16,197 nucleotides of DNA from Flavobacteriales bacterium (GTDB lineage Bacteria > Bacteroidota > Bacteroidia > Flavobacteriales_D > Sanyastnellaceae): the NCBI GenBank assembly GCA_947457285.1, contig CANGVZ010000010.1, forward strand, positions 1 to 16,197, read 5' to 3'. The notes below the pieces were generated by a model. That model had not been told where the DNA came from. It worked only from the letters and a program-made list of their open reading frames with translations, and made no database searches. The position numbers and the translations under genes were made by a program. This document shows, in pieces, positions 1-7,181 of the stretch. Position 1 is the stretch's first letter, and each line of letters opens with the position of its first letter.

Positions 1-2
1 AT

Positions 3-1145
3 CCTTGTTTCGAGTACACCAATACAGGGTCGGCACCAGTACTTTATACAGTAAGGCTCATTTCAGAGAGTTTTCAGCTTTGCACGGATACAATGACCTT
101 GGATATAATTGTAAGCCCGCAACCTTTGGCAGCTTTTGCCTTGAGTTCTTATGAATCTTGTTCGGCGCCAGTAGTGGTTTCAACATCCAACGCCTCGAGT
201 TTTGCAAACGGTTATCAATGGCTTTTGGATGGAAATCCCATTTCAACCTCGACTAATACATCATTTGAACTGGTAGAGGTTGGAAGCTATCTGACTACGC
301 TTATAGCAAGCAATCAATTCGGCTGCACATCAGAAGCAGAGGTGGAGTATAATATTTATCCTGTACCAGATATTTCCTTTACTTCTCCGGATGCGAGTGG
401 TTGTGTTAGTCTATTGGTTGAGTTTAACAATACATCGACAGGGGCGGCAACCTATACCTGGGATTTTGGAGACGGAGAGGTACAAACAGGCCAGCAAGTT
501 GCTCATATCTACGATGAACCCGGAAGTTATGATGTTTCGGTAACAGGCACATCCGTCAATGGCTGTACTTCGTCATTGACTTTGACGAACTATGTGAACG
601 CATATGCCATTCCATTTGCTAGCATTTATATTGAACCCCAAAACACGAATATCTACGAACCTACCATTGTTTTTTATAGCATTGGAACGGAGGCAGAAAC
701 ATATCGTTGGAGTTTTGGAGATGGTAATTTCGCTTTCGAGCCTGCTGTAGTGCATACTTATGAAGAAGGTGGAGTATATCCAATCAGCTTAGTTGTGGAA
801 TCGGGAGAAGGTTGCAGAAGTGAAGCTGTTTCATTAGTTACGATTGAGGATATCTTCAACCTTTACGTACCCAATGCATTTACCCCAGACAGAGATGGAA
901 TCAATGAGTTTTTCCTACCCAAATTGACAGGAAAGGTGTTCATCGAAAAGTATACATTCAGGGTGTTCGATCGATGGGGAACGGTGCTCTTTGAAACGAA
1001 CGATACCGAAGAGCCATGGCTTGGTGACGTAAGAGGAGGAGAGTATTACGCAAAAGACGAAGTTTACAATTGGCAGGTAGTAGTTCAGTTAAAAGGCGTA
1101 GATGACGAAAGGATATATTCAGGGCATGTTTATATGATTCGATAA
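3..1145 (+). CDS. PKD-domain surface protein with T9SS type B (CHU_C) sorting domain, 5' truncated
   Basis: The frame is open from the first full codon at base 3, so the gene begins before the window; only the last 380 residues are seen. An ATG at 93 lies inside an Ig/PKD-like domain and is not a real start. Two PKD domains are clear from the WDFGDG (near base 460) and WSFGDG (near base 709) motifs followed by HIY/HTY and a GxY turn. The last ~95 residues form the gliding-motility-associated C-terminal domain: VPNAFTPDRDGINEFF, then FDRWGTVLFET, then a closing YSGHVYMIR. Proteins with this C-terminus are exported by the type IX secretion system and held on the cell surface; PKD arrays usually serve as stalks or adhesive segments. 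Ligand or enzyme activity cannot be judged because the N-terminus is missing. No terminator is visible in the 36 bases before the next gene. Confidence 0.9.
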   Translation, partial: PCFEYTNTGSAPVLYTVRLISESFQLCTDTMTLDIIVSPQPLAAFALSSYESCSAPVVVSTSNASSFANGYQWLLDGNPISTSTNTSFELVEVGSYLTTLIASNQFGCTSEAEVEYNIYPVPDISFTSPDASGCVSLLVEFNNTSTGAATYTWDFGDGEVQTGQQVAHIYDEPGSYDVSVTGTSVNGCTSSLTLTNYVNAYAIPFASIYIEPQNTNIYEPTIVFYSIGTEAETYRWSFGDGNFAFEPAVVHTYEEGGVYPISLVVESGEGCRSEAVSLVTIEDIFNLYVPNAFTPDRDGINEFFLPKLTGKVFIEKYTFRVFDRWGTVLFETNDTEEPWLGDVRGGEYYAKDEVYNWQVVVQLKGVDDERIYSGHVYMIR

Positions 1146-1155
1146 AAGAATTACT

Positions 1156-1163
1156 TACTTTTG
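1156..1163 (+). promoter_or_regulatory. Bacteroidota -7 box of the pterin dehydratase gene
   Basis: TACTTTTG matches the Bacteroidota -7 consensus TAnnTTTG exactly and ends 18 bases before the ATG at 1182. No clear -33 TTG lies at the expected distance. Its final TTG (1161-1163) would be an in-frame start, but as a promoter base it is not translated, which supports the ATG at 1182. Confidence 0.55.
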
Positions 1164-1181
1164 ACCAAAGATTGTACAATT

Positions 1182-1415
1182 ATGTGGCGTGAAATCGACA
1201 ACAAACTGGTTCGAGAATTTAGATTTAAGGACTTTCAAGAAGCGTTTACTTTTATGACGCGTGTTGGATTTATTGCTGAAAAATCAAATCATCATCCTGC
1301 CTGGTTTAACGTGTATAATTACGTCAGAATAGAACTCAGCACACATGATGCGGGAGATATCGTAACCGATAAGGATAGAAAGCTCGCATTGGCAATCGAC
1401 GAGATCTTACAATAA
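1182..1415 (+). CDS. pterin-4a-carbinolamine dehydratase (4a-hydroxytetrahydrobiopterin dehydratase)
   Basis: This 77-residue protein is a complete PCD/DCoH-family enzyme. It dehydrates 4a-hydroxytetrahydrobiopterin to quinonoid dihydrobiopterin, recycling the cofactor after phenylalanine hydroxylation in the cytoplasm. The family signature is intact: EKSNHHPAW (His37 and His38), then NVYNYVRIELSTHDAG (His55), which supply the three catalytic histidines known for the family, and a closing VTDKDRKLA helix. I chose the ATG at 1182 (MWREIDNKL), which matches the usual N-terminus of Bacteroidota homologues. An in-frame TTG at 1161 is part of the -7 promoter box. The gene sits 36 bases after the adhesin gene and 103 bases before leucine dehydrogenase, which has its own promoter. 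A phenylalanine hydroxylase, its expected partner, is not in this window. Confidence 0.93.
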   Translation: MWREIDNKLVREFRFKDFQEAFTFMTRVGFIAEKSNHHPAWFNVYNYVRIELSTHDAGDIVTDKDRKLALAIDEILQ

Positions 1416-1465
1416 CAAATTAACCTTTTATAGCTACTTTCCTTTTTTTAGAAAGAGGATTGATA

Positions 1466-1473
1466 TACCTTTG
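1466..1473 (+). promoter_or_regulatory. Bacteroidota -7 box of the leucine dehydrogenase gene
   Basis: TACCTTTG is an exact TAnnTTTG match. The -33 region (around 1444-1449) is a T-run rather than a clear TTG. Transcription would begin about 1479-1481, just at or inside the inverted repeat 1478-1500, giving a leader of roughly 40 bases. The TTG at 1471-1473 is again an apparent start that belongs to the promoter. Confidence 0.6.
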
Positions 1474-1477
1474 CCGC

Positions 1478-1500
1478 GCACAAACATTAGAGGTTTGTGC
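1478..1500 (+). promoter_or_regulatory. inverted repeat at the predicted 5' end of the leucine dehydrogenase transcript
   Basis: GCACAAAC (1478-1485) and GTTTGTGC (1493-1500) are perfect 8-bp arms around a 7-base loop. The repeat starts four bases after the -7 box and ends 18 bases before the chosen ATG. It could be an RNA stem-loop at the very 5' end of the mRNA or a repressor operator covering the transcription start. An 8-bp repeat alone is not rare, so its position is the main support. Confidence 0.4.
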
Positions 1501-1518
1501 AGTCAACCTGCAATTATA

Positions 1519-2613
1519 ATGACTGAAACGATGGATAAGGCCAACGTGGCCTCATTGACAACCAGAATGTCTACTTTCGACCACGAACAGGTCGTGTTTT
1601 GCCAAGACAAGGCCACAGGCCTCAAGGCGATTATAGCAATTCATAATACTGTATTAGGTCCTGCCGTGGGTGGTACCCGCATGTGGGCTTATGCTTCTGA
1701 AGACGATGCCGTCACCGATGTGCTTCGCTTGTCAAGAGGAATGACCTACAAAAATGCTCTTGCAGGGCTCAATATTGGCGGCGGAAAAGCTGTTATTATT
1801 GGCGATGCGAGAAAAGATAAGAATGAGGCGCTTATCCGACGATTCGGAAAGTTTGTAGATAGCCTGGCAGGGAAATACATTACCGCAGAGGATGTTGGTA
1901 TCTCCACAAAAGACATGGAGTATGTGAAGCAAGAGACTGACCATGTTGTTGGTTTACCAGATTACCGTGGCGGAGGTGGAGATCCAAGTCCGGTCACTGC
2001 CTATGGAGTTTACATGGGCATGAAAGCCTCTATGAAAGAACTTTCAGGAAATGACTCTTTATCGGGAAAGAAAATCCTTGTGCAAGGTGTAGGTCACGTA
2101 GGCGAATATCTCGTTTCTCATCTTGTAAAAGAAAATGCTGAAGTGATTATCTCCGATATTTACGAAGACCGCGTAAAAGCCGTGGTTTCAAAATATGGCG
2201 TTAAGGCAGTGGATGTGAGCGAAGTGTACCATCAGAAAATTGACGTTTACAGTCCATGTGCGCTCGGCGCAACTGTCAATGACGAGACATTGGCCAAGCT
2301 TACATGTAGTATTATTTGCGGTGCTGCCAATAATCAATTGGCAAACGAGCAAATACATGGAGCCGAGGTTCAAAAAAAGGGAATCTTATACGCCCCTGAT
2401 TATCTTGTAAATGCCGGAGGAATTATCAATTGCTATTGGGAAATTATTGGATACAGCCGAGAAGCTGCATTCGCTCAAGCCCAAGGCATTTATGACAAGA
2501 CTTTGGAGATTTTCTCCAAATCAAAATCAGAAAATATTCCAACATATTTAGCTGCTAATCTTCTCGCTGAGGCAAGAATCAATCAAATCGGTAAAATCAA
2601 ACTCTCTTATTAA
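1519..2613 (+). CDS. leucine dehydrogenase (Glu/Leu/Phe/Val dehydrogenase family)
   Basis: The 364-residue enzyme catalyses NAD-dependent oxidative deamination of leucine and other branched-chain amino acids to 2-oxo acids, the first catabolic step. With M1 at 1519, the substrate-binding part carries GPAVGGTRMW (48-56), the conserved lysine of RGMTYKNA (K78) and the catalytic lysine of GLNIGGGKAV (K90). DPSPVTAYGV (155-164) follows. The Rossmann part has the NAD motif GVGHVG (190-195), an acidic D213 at the end of strand two (NAD rather than NADP), and the late family motifs CGAANNQLA and YAPDYLVNAGG. Length agrees with leucine dehydrogenases of about 360 residues. An upstream in-frame TTG at 1471 is in the promoter; ATGs at 1531 and 1567 are possible later starts. 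nusB follows after 16 bases, suggesting cotranscription. Phenylalanine or valine as preferred substrate cannot be excluded from sequence alone. Confidence 0.92.
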   Translation: MTETMDKANVASLTTRMSTFDHEQVVFCQDKATGLKAIIAIHNTVLGPAVGGTRMWAYASEDDAVTDVLRLSRGMTYKNALAGLNIGGGKAVIIGDARKDKNEALIRRFGKFVDSLAGKYITAEDVGISTKDMEYVKQETDHVVGLPDYRGGGGDPSPVTAYGVYMGMKASMKELSGNDSLSGKKILVQGVGHVGEYLVSHLVKENAEVIISDIYEDRVKAVVSKYGVKAVDVSEVYHQKIDVYSPCALGATVNDETLAKLTCSIICGAANNQLANEQIHGAEVQKKGILYAPDYLVNAGGIINCYWEIIGYSREAAFAQAQGIYDKTLEIFSKSKSENIPTYLAANLLAEARINQIGKIKLSY

Positions 2614-2629
2614 TTAAATATCATCGCGT

Positions 2630-3577
2630 ATGTTAAACAGAAGGCACATAAGGATAAAGGTATTGCAAATCCTCTTTGCCTATTATAGTGACGAAAAGCC
2701 AAATGTCGCTTCTTATGAAAAGATGCTTTTCGAAAGCGTTGATCGTTTCAGAGAATTATACATCGCTTTGATTCAGCTCACAGCGGAGATGCAAAGTCTT
2801 GCCATCGAGAAAATCGAGGCTGGTAAGAATAAAAAACTACCAACCAAGGAGGATTTGTATCCAAACACAAAATTTGTCACAAACAGCCTCCTTAGAATCC
2901 TTGCCAACAGCAGAAAGCTAGATCAAGCTTCTAAAGAGATTCATATTCGTTGGCAAGACAATAAAGACTTGTTGAAGCAAGTTTTCAAAATGCTCATGGA
3001 GACCGCTGACTACAAAGAATACATGTCTTCCAAAGAAAGAGGCTTCGAACACGATCGTGAATATTTACTGCGTTTTTTCCGTCGTCATATCGTTAACTAT
3101 GAACCTGTTCATGAGTATCTTGAAGACCAAGGCATCTTCTGGAACGATGACCTCGACTTGAGCGCCAGCATGGTGCTGAGAACACTAAAGCAGGTAAAAG
3201 AAAACGATGATGATTTAGAGTTCTTGCCATTATGGAAAGATCCTGAAGATGAAGATAATTACTGCAAAAAACTCTTCAGAAAAACACTTGCCCTTGGTGA
3301 GGAAAATCAAGCTGTGATCGCAGAGAATACACCCAATTGGGAGGCTGATCGCATCGCACTTATGGATATGATTATCCTCAAAATGGCTTTTGCCGAGGCC
3401 CAGACGTTTGAATCTATTCCTGTAAAAGTGACAATGAATGAGTACATCGAGTTGTCAAAGTATTACAGCACCCCAAATAGTAGTGCATTTATCAATGGAG
3501 TATTGGATTCCATAATTCCAAAAATGATGCATGATGGAAAAATTAAAAAAGTAGGAAGAGGCCTCTTAGAAGAGTAA
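2630..3577 (+). CDS. nusB: transcription antitermination factor NusB, long Bacteroidota form
   Basis: NusB binds boxA RNA together with NusE (ribosomal protein S10) and promotes processive rRNA transcription. The 315-residue product is more than twice the ~140 residues of the E. coli protein, the normal length in Bacteroidota. The first NusB helix is at the N-terminus (LNRRHIRIKVLQILFAYY, residues 2-19, with the RRxxR RNA-binding pattern). The C-terminal half of the fold is at about 225-305: NWEADRIALMDMIILKMA, then IPVKVTMNEYIELSKYYS and SSAFINGVLDSI. The ~200 residues between are a charged helical insertion characteristic of the phylum, of unknown role. It lies 16 bases after leucine dehydrogenase and 14 before miaA, so the three are probably one transcript; no separate promoter is visible. 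Confidence 0.93.
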   Translation: MLNRRHIRIKVLQILFAYYSDEKPNVASYEKMLFESVDRFRELYIALIQLTAEMQSLAIEKIEAGKNKKLPTKEDLYPNTKFVTNSLLRILANSRKLDQASKEIHIRWQDNKDLLKQVFKMLMETADYKEYMSSKERGFEHDREYLLRFFRRHIVNYEPVHEYLEDQGIFWNDDLDLSASMVLRTLKQVKENDDDLEFLPLWKDPEDEDNYCKKLFRKTLALGEENQAVIAENTPNWEADRIALMDMIILKMAFAEAQTFESIPVKVTMNEYIELSKYYSTPNSSAFINGVLDSIIPKMMHDGKIKKVGRGLLEE

Positions 3578-3591
3578 TTCTATCTATTTAA

Positions 3592-4485
3592 ATGAAAACA
3601 TTAATAGCCATCTCAGGTGCCACAGGTATTGGTAAAACTGAGATGGCTATTCTTTTAGCGAATCATTTCAATACCGAAATTATCTCCGCTGATAGCCGAC
3701 AATTTTTTAAAGAAATGAATATTGGTGTGGCCCGACCATCAATAGAGGAGCTGTCGAGGGCAAAACATCATTTCATAGCACATATCAGTATTCATGATAC
3801 ATTCAGCGCAGGTCAATTTGAAATAGCGGCGCTCCAAAAATTAGATGAAATTTTCGCAACGAATGACTATGCCATTTGTGTCGGTGGTAGTGGTCTCTAT
3901 TTGGATGCCCTTGTCAATGGACTCGATGATTTACCGAGCGATCATTCGGTAAAGAATAAGTATTCGGACTTCCTTCAAAAAAATGGAATTCAGGCTTTAC
4001 AAGAGTTGTTGAAAGAGAAAGACTTTCATTACTTTGAAAAAGTCGATTTGTCAAACCCACACCGACTAATAAGGGCTCTTGAAGTTATTGAAATCACCGG
4101 CAAATCTTACACTTCGTTGAGAACCGCCTCCATAAAGAAAAGAGATTTCAATGTGAAAACGTTTGTTCTTACTGCTGAACGTGATTTTATCTACCAACGC
4201 ATCAATAAAAGGGTAGATACAATGGTAGAACAGGGATTACTCGAAGAGGCAAAAGCGCTTTATCCTTATCAGCAATTAAATGCTCTCAACACAGTCGGAT
4301 ATAAAGAGCTTTTTGACGCTTGGAACGATAACACTGAAGTGTCAGCAGCAGTTGAACTCATCAAACAACATACACGCAACTATGCAAAAAGACAAGAGAC
4401 ATGGTGGAGGAGAAATACCAGTGTTTCTTGGATAAAGGTTGATCAAAGTAGCAGTGCCTTTGATCATATAATTGACCAAATCTGA
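3592..4485 (+). CDS. miaA: tRNA dimethylallyltransferase MiaA
   Basis: MiaA transfers a dimethylallyl group to N6 of A37 in tRNAs reading codons that start with U, the first step to the ms2i6A modification. The 297-residue protein has the P-loop GATGIGKT (9-16), the catalytic-region DSRQ (34-37), CVGGSGLYLDAL (97-106) lining the prenyl-donor channel, HRLIRALEVIEITGKSY in the middle, TVGYKELF near 235, and the C-terminal tRNA-contact motif TRNYAKRQETWW. Length is within the usual 290-315 range and no key residue is missing. The ATG at 3592 fits directly onto the first beta strand and P-loop. The first 20 codons contain a perfect 14-bp inverted repeat (3603-3651). The stop lies only 5 bases from the stop of the convergent outer-membrane gene. 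Confidence 0.95.
   Translation: MKTLIAISGATGIGKTEMAILLANHFNTEIISADSRQFFKEMNIGVARPSIEELSRAKHHFIAHISIHDTFSAGQFEIAALQKLDEIFATNDYAICVGGSGLYLDALVNGLDDLPSDHSVKNKYSDFLQKNGIQALQELLKEKDFHYFEKVDLSNPHRLIRALEVIEITGKSYTSLRTASIKKRDFNVKTFVLTAERDFIYQRINKRVDTMVEQGLLEEAKALYPYQQLNALNTVGYKELFDAWNDNTEVSAAVELIKQHTRNYAKRQETWWRRNTSVSWIKVDQSSSAFDHIIDQI
3603..3651 (+). repeat. perfect 14-bp inverted repeat inside the start of miaA
   Basis: AATAGCCATCTCAG (3603-3616) is followed after 21 bases by its exact reverse complement CTGAGATGGCTATT (3638-3651). In the mRNA it would form a 14-bp stem starting 11 bases after the start codon, with the P-loop codons in the loop, followed by the U-rich stretch CTTTTAG. A leaky translation-initiation block or an attenuator that works when miaA is not being translated are both possible; neither is shown. 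Confidence 0.7.
4440..4466. terminator. possible hairpin terminator at the miaA / outer-membrane gene junction
   Basis: TGATCAAAG (4440-4448) and CTTTGATCA (4458-4466) are perfect 9-bp arms around a 9-base loop. The hairpin lies in the last codons of miaA, 24 bases past the stop of the minus-strand gene. The stem is AT-rich and neither side has a convincing U-tract, so termination efficiency is doubtful. Confidence 0.35.
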
Positions 4486-4490
4486 TTGAT

Positions 4491-7052
4491 TTAGCCTTCC
4501 ATTCCCTCTGAGTTCTGTCGCGTGTTTTTTCTTCTGAATAGAGAACTATCCATTTTACCAAACTTCCAACTTACTTGAATTCTCCACAACTGGGGATCGC
4601 GACGTCGCCATGATTCTTGTATGAAAAATTCACTTTCACTAAATGTCTCCGTAATTCTCGTTGCCAACACATCGCTCACACTAACAGTAACAGAAAGTGT
4701 TTTTTTCAAAAACTCCTTTCTTAAGGATACATCCAATCCATATTGAGGTTTTACAAAACCCTGCACAGTATTTTCAGTTCCTCCAAATCCACCGCGGCCG
4801 CCGCCACCGAAACCGCCAAAACCACCACCACCGCCGCCGCCGCCTCGTTCAGTTCCTCCCACGTTGAGTGCGCGTCGACTACTATAGTCGAAATTAGCTT
4901 GAAATATATACTGCTTAGGTAGTTTAAAGATAAAATTAGTCTTCACCCAATAGGTGGAAACATTGTTGGTCAAATTGACATCAATATTGCTTCCATTGAT
5001 CGTGCTGTTATACAAATTAAAATTGGTAGTGACATCCAACCATGATTTTAATGTGGCGCGATAAACTAACTCCAATCCAGCAGCTGTGCTCGTTTGAGCG
5101 TTGTCGTAAGTAGTAATAATAACGTCTTGATTCAGTATGGTAGAAAATTCATTTAATAAATAACGCACTGTTGTATTATCTGTGTACCTGTAATAAACCG
5201 AACCAATAAATGTGTTTTTATTTGAAAAGGTGTACTGATAGCTCAATTCAGCTGAATATGTGAACTCAGGCTTCAGAGAAGGATTTCCGCGTGACACATT
5301 TAGAGAATCACTATAGTCTGTAAATGGAATAAGCTGCATAAATGAAGGTCTATTAACGCGACGATTTAATGCGAGCTGTATGTCTTGCTTTTCGTTGATT
5401 ACGCGCGTGATATAAGCCGATGGAAACAAACTAATTGGAAAAACATTTTTGAAGGTGACATTGGTATCGATCAATTCACCTCGGTAATCGCTGGATTCAG
5501 CGCGCAAACCAAACTGCGTTTTCCACTTTTCCCCATCTCTTGCTATGTTGGAGTAAACGGCAAAGACTTGATCCAAGAAACGATAATTAACTCCCAAAGC
5601 AGTCTTATCTACAAATATTCCATCTTCTTTAAAGAAATTAGAATACTCACTTCTAAAATTTCTAATTGCCGCACGTGCTCCAAGCTCTAGACGATATTTG
5701 TCTTGAATACGATCTTCGTAGTCTACTTGTGCGGTATATAATTCTTGTCCACCTTCTCCTATCTGTAGTTGCTCCGATCGGAAGCCATTATCGTAGGCAT
5801 TTAGATATTGTCCTTCAAAATCACTTGCTATCAAGTTAAAGTTGATATCTGCATTTAACTCACGTCCTTCTTTTGCATAAAGCCTCTTGTAAAGCAAGCT
5901 GGTTCCTGCATTTCTGAACTGACGATTGGTTACCGAGTTCCGATAGTAAAAGCTTAAAAGGCTTTCATTAAAACTGCTTAATGTGTCGGTTGAGGTTTCT
6001 AGATAATCTGTTGGGTTGAACTGACCATTGGTATAGCTTTGAGACAAAGTCAGCGTATTTCTGTTGTCAATGAACCAGTCAACTCCTATTTTCCCATTTA
6101 AAAAATATCCAACATTGTCGTTATTCTGAGTTTGATTAAGAAAAGTGATAGGTGTTTGTGTCAAGTCTGTTCGTTCGGTATAACCATAGGTCACATTTTT
6201 TCTTCTATTGTAATTTCCGTTTACAAAGAAGTTGAACTTACCCTCTCGAAAATTGAAGTCCAATCCACTGTTTACACGACCTCTTCGATCCACACCCGCA
6301 CGTACGCTTCCATTATAACCAGTAGAGCGGTTATTTTTCATTACAATATTGATAATCCCGCCACCGCCGCCGCTAGCATCATATTTGGCCGAAGGGTTGG
6401 TAATGATTTCTACTCGTTGTATAGCATCTGCTGGAATTTGATCAATTGTAAGCGTTGTTGGTCTGCCGTCTACAAATATCTGTGGGGCAGCATTTCTTAA
6501 TGATACATTTCCGTCGATATCCACTTGAAGCGATGGAATGTTGCGGAGCACATCTTCTCCAGTTCCACCTGCGTTCATGGGGTTCTTATCCACATCATAT
6601 ACACGCTTATCAAATTCGAGGCGAAAGGCGGAAGATTCGGCTTCAACCACCACGGCTTTCATGGCCTCTTCGGGATTGAGCTGGATATTCCCTAAGTCTT
6701 TTTCTACGGGGCCAAATCCACTGGCGGTGAGTTTAAAACTGATTTGCTTTTTTTCATATCCAATGATTTGGATGTCCAAAACGAGGTCTTGATTTACAGG
6801 GATTTTATCAATCGAAAAATCACCATTCGCAGCCGTGAGAGCGCCATTTACAAGCTCTTCTATTGTGCTGTCGCCTCCAATTTTTTTCAATTTGATGACC
6901 TTGACAATGGCGTATTCTATAGCATTTTTATCGTCGCCGAGTACTTTACCGTAGACTTTACCAGGAGGTGGACCTTGGAAATTGCCGCGTTGTTGGCCGA
7001 ATAGAATATTAGCGAAGAGAGATATAAATAAGACTAAACTTAAATGCTTCAT
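4491..7052 (-). CDS. outer-membrane beta-barrel protein, TonB-dependent-receptor-like (OMP_b-brl_3 type)
   Basis: This is an 853-residue outer-membrane protein with a signal peptide ending near residue 19 (LFANILFG, then QQR). Residues ~30-125 form a carboxypeptidase-regulatory-like beta-sandwich (GKVYGKVLGDD, NGDFSIDKIP, IIGYEKKQI). Residues ~140-240 form a plug: GEDVLRNIPSLQVDIDGNVS, then FVDGRPTTL, then RVEIITNPSAKYDASGGGGG, a pattern typical of the Bacteroidota barrel family Pfam calls OMP_b-brl_3. The rest is the barrel, closing with WRIQVSWKFG near 823-832 and a short charged tail. Members are TonB-receptor homologues, but no TonB box is obvious and the cargo is unknown. A glycine-rich insert lies at ~734-761. 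No SusD partner is adjacent, so a polysaccharide-utilisation role is not supported. It converges on miaA with a 5-base gap and diverges from the aminotransferase gene. Confidence 0.88.
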   Translation of the reverse strand: MKHLSLVLFISLFANILFGQQRGNFQGPPPGKVYGKVLGDDKNAIEYAIVKVIKLKKIGGDSTIEELVNGALTAANGDFSIDKIPVNQDLVLDIQIIGYEKKQISFKLTASGFGPVEKDLGNIQLNPEEAMKAVVVEAESSAFRLEFDKRVYDVDKNPMNAGGTGEDVLRNIPSLQVDIDGNVSLRNAAPQIFVDGRPTTLTIDQIPADAIQRVEIITNPSAKYDASGGGGGIINIVMKNNRSTGYNGSVRAGVDRRGRVNSGLDFNFREGKFNFFVNGNYNRRKNVTYGYTERTDLTQTPITFLNQTQNNDNVGYFLNGKIGVDWFIDNRNTLTLSQSYTNGQFNPTDYLETSTDTLSSFNESLLSFYYRNSVTNRQFRNAGTSLLYKRLYAKEGRELNADINFNLIASDFEGQYLNAYDNGFRSEQLQIGEGGQELYTAQVDYEDRIQDKYRLELGARAAIRNFRSEYSNFFKEDGIFVDKTALGVNYRFLDQVFAVYSNIARDGEKWKTQFGLRAESSDYRGELIDTNVTFKNVFPISLFPSAYITRVINEKQDIQLALNRRVNRPSFMQLIPFTDYSDSLNVSRGNPSLKPEFTYSAELSYQYTFSNKNTFIGSVYYRYTDNTTVRYLLNEFSTILNQDVIITTYDNAQTSTAAGLELVYRATLKSWLDVTTNFNLYNSTINGSNIDVNLTNNVSTYWVKTNFIFKLPKQYIFQANFDYSSRRALNVGGTERGGGGGGGGFGGFGGGGRGGFGGTENTVQGFVKPQYGLDVSLRKEFLKKTLSVTVSVSDVLATRITETFSESEFFIQESWRRRDPQLWRIQVSWKFGKMDSSLFRRKNTRQNSEGMEG
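4773..4859 (-). repeat. 12-bp direct repeats flanking a glycine-rich tract in the outer-membrane protein
   Basis: TTCAGTTCCTCC occurs at 4773-4784 and again at 4848-4859 (plus strand), exactly 75 bases apart. On the coding strand each reads GGAGGAACTGAA and encodes Gly-Gly-Thr-Glu. Between them is a GGN-codon-rich stretch encoding RG8, FGG, FG4, RGGF. Because 75 is a multiple of three, recombination or slippage between the repeats would add or remove 25 residues in frame. Confidence 0.75.
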
Positions 7053-7068
7053 TTGCAGGTTTCAAGAC

Positions 7069-7086
7069 CGAAAGACTCGTCTTTCG
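7069..7086 (-). promoter_or_regulatory. stem-loop in the leader of the outer-membrane protein mRNA
   Basis: CGAAAGAC (7069-7076) and GTCTTTCG (7079-7086) are perfect 8-bp arms; as RNA the likely form is a 7-bp CGAAAGA/UCUUUCG stem with a CGAG tetraloop. It is 16 bases upstream of the start codon at 7052 and downstream of the candidate -7 box, so it should be transcribed. Role unknown. Confidence 0.45.
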
Positions 7087-7111
7087 TAATTTGGTTTAAT
7101 AAACAGGTGTG

Positions 7112-7119
7112 CAAATATC
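7112..7119 (-). promoter_or_regulatory. candidate -7 box of the outer-membrane protein gene
   Basis: On the minus strand this reads GATATTTG, one base off TAnnTTTG. The matching -33 position is TTT rather than TTG. If used, the leader would be about 50 bases and would contain the stem-loop at 7069-7086. Confidence 0.3.
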
Positions 7120-7169
7120 GAAACCTTCCTGTTACTGAAAAGTTTATTTTTCATAACATTTGTTGTCTC

Positions 7170-7177
7170 TAAATTCG
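7170..7177 (+). promoter_or_regulatory. candidate -7 box of the aminotransferase gene, implying a near-leaderless mRNA
   Basis: TAAATTCG is one base off TAnnTTTG and ends only four bases before the ATG at 7182. Transcription starting about 5-7 bases downstream would give an mRNA with almost no 5' leader. TAACATTTG at 7154-7162 is an alternative box with one extra spacer base. Confidence 0.35.
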
Positions 7178-7181
7178 CGGC

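Noticed and set aside
93..95. ATG as the start of the first gene
   Set aside because: The frame continues open to the window edge with domain-like sequence, so the gene is truncated by the window, not started here.
1161..1181. TTG start extending the pterin dehydratase by 7 residues
   Set aside because: The TTG is the end of an exact -7 promoter box and the ATG at 1182 gives the family's normal N-terminus.
1471..1518. TTG start extending leucine dehydrogenase by 16 residues
   Set aside because: The TTG is within the -7 box and the added residues would be encoded by the leader hairpin.
3556..3567. 12-bp palindrome AAGAGGCCTCTT near the end of nusB
   Set aside because: Several 12-bp palindromes are expected by chance in 16 kb, and it has no loop or promoter context.
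5385..5690. 101-codon open frame antisense to the outer-membrane protein gene, and similar frames at 6132-7004
   Set aside because: They have no homology, signal or promoter and are shadows of the large minus-strand gene.
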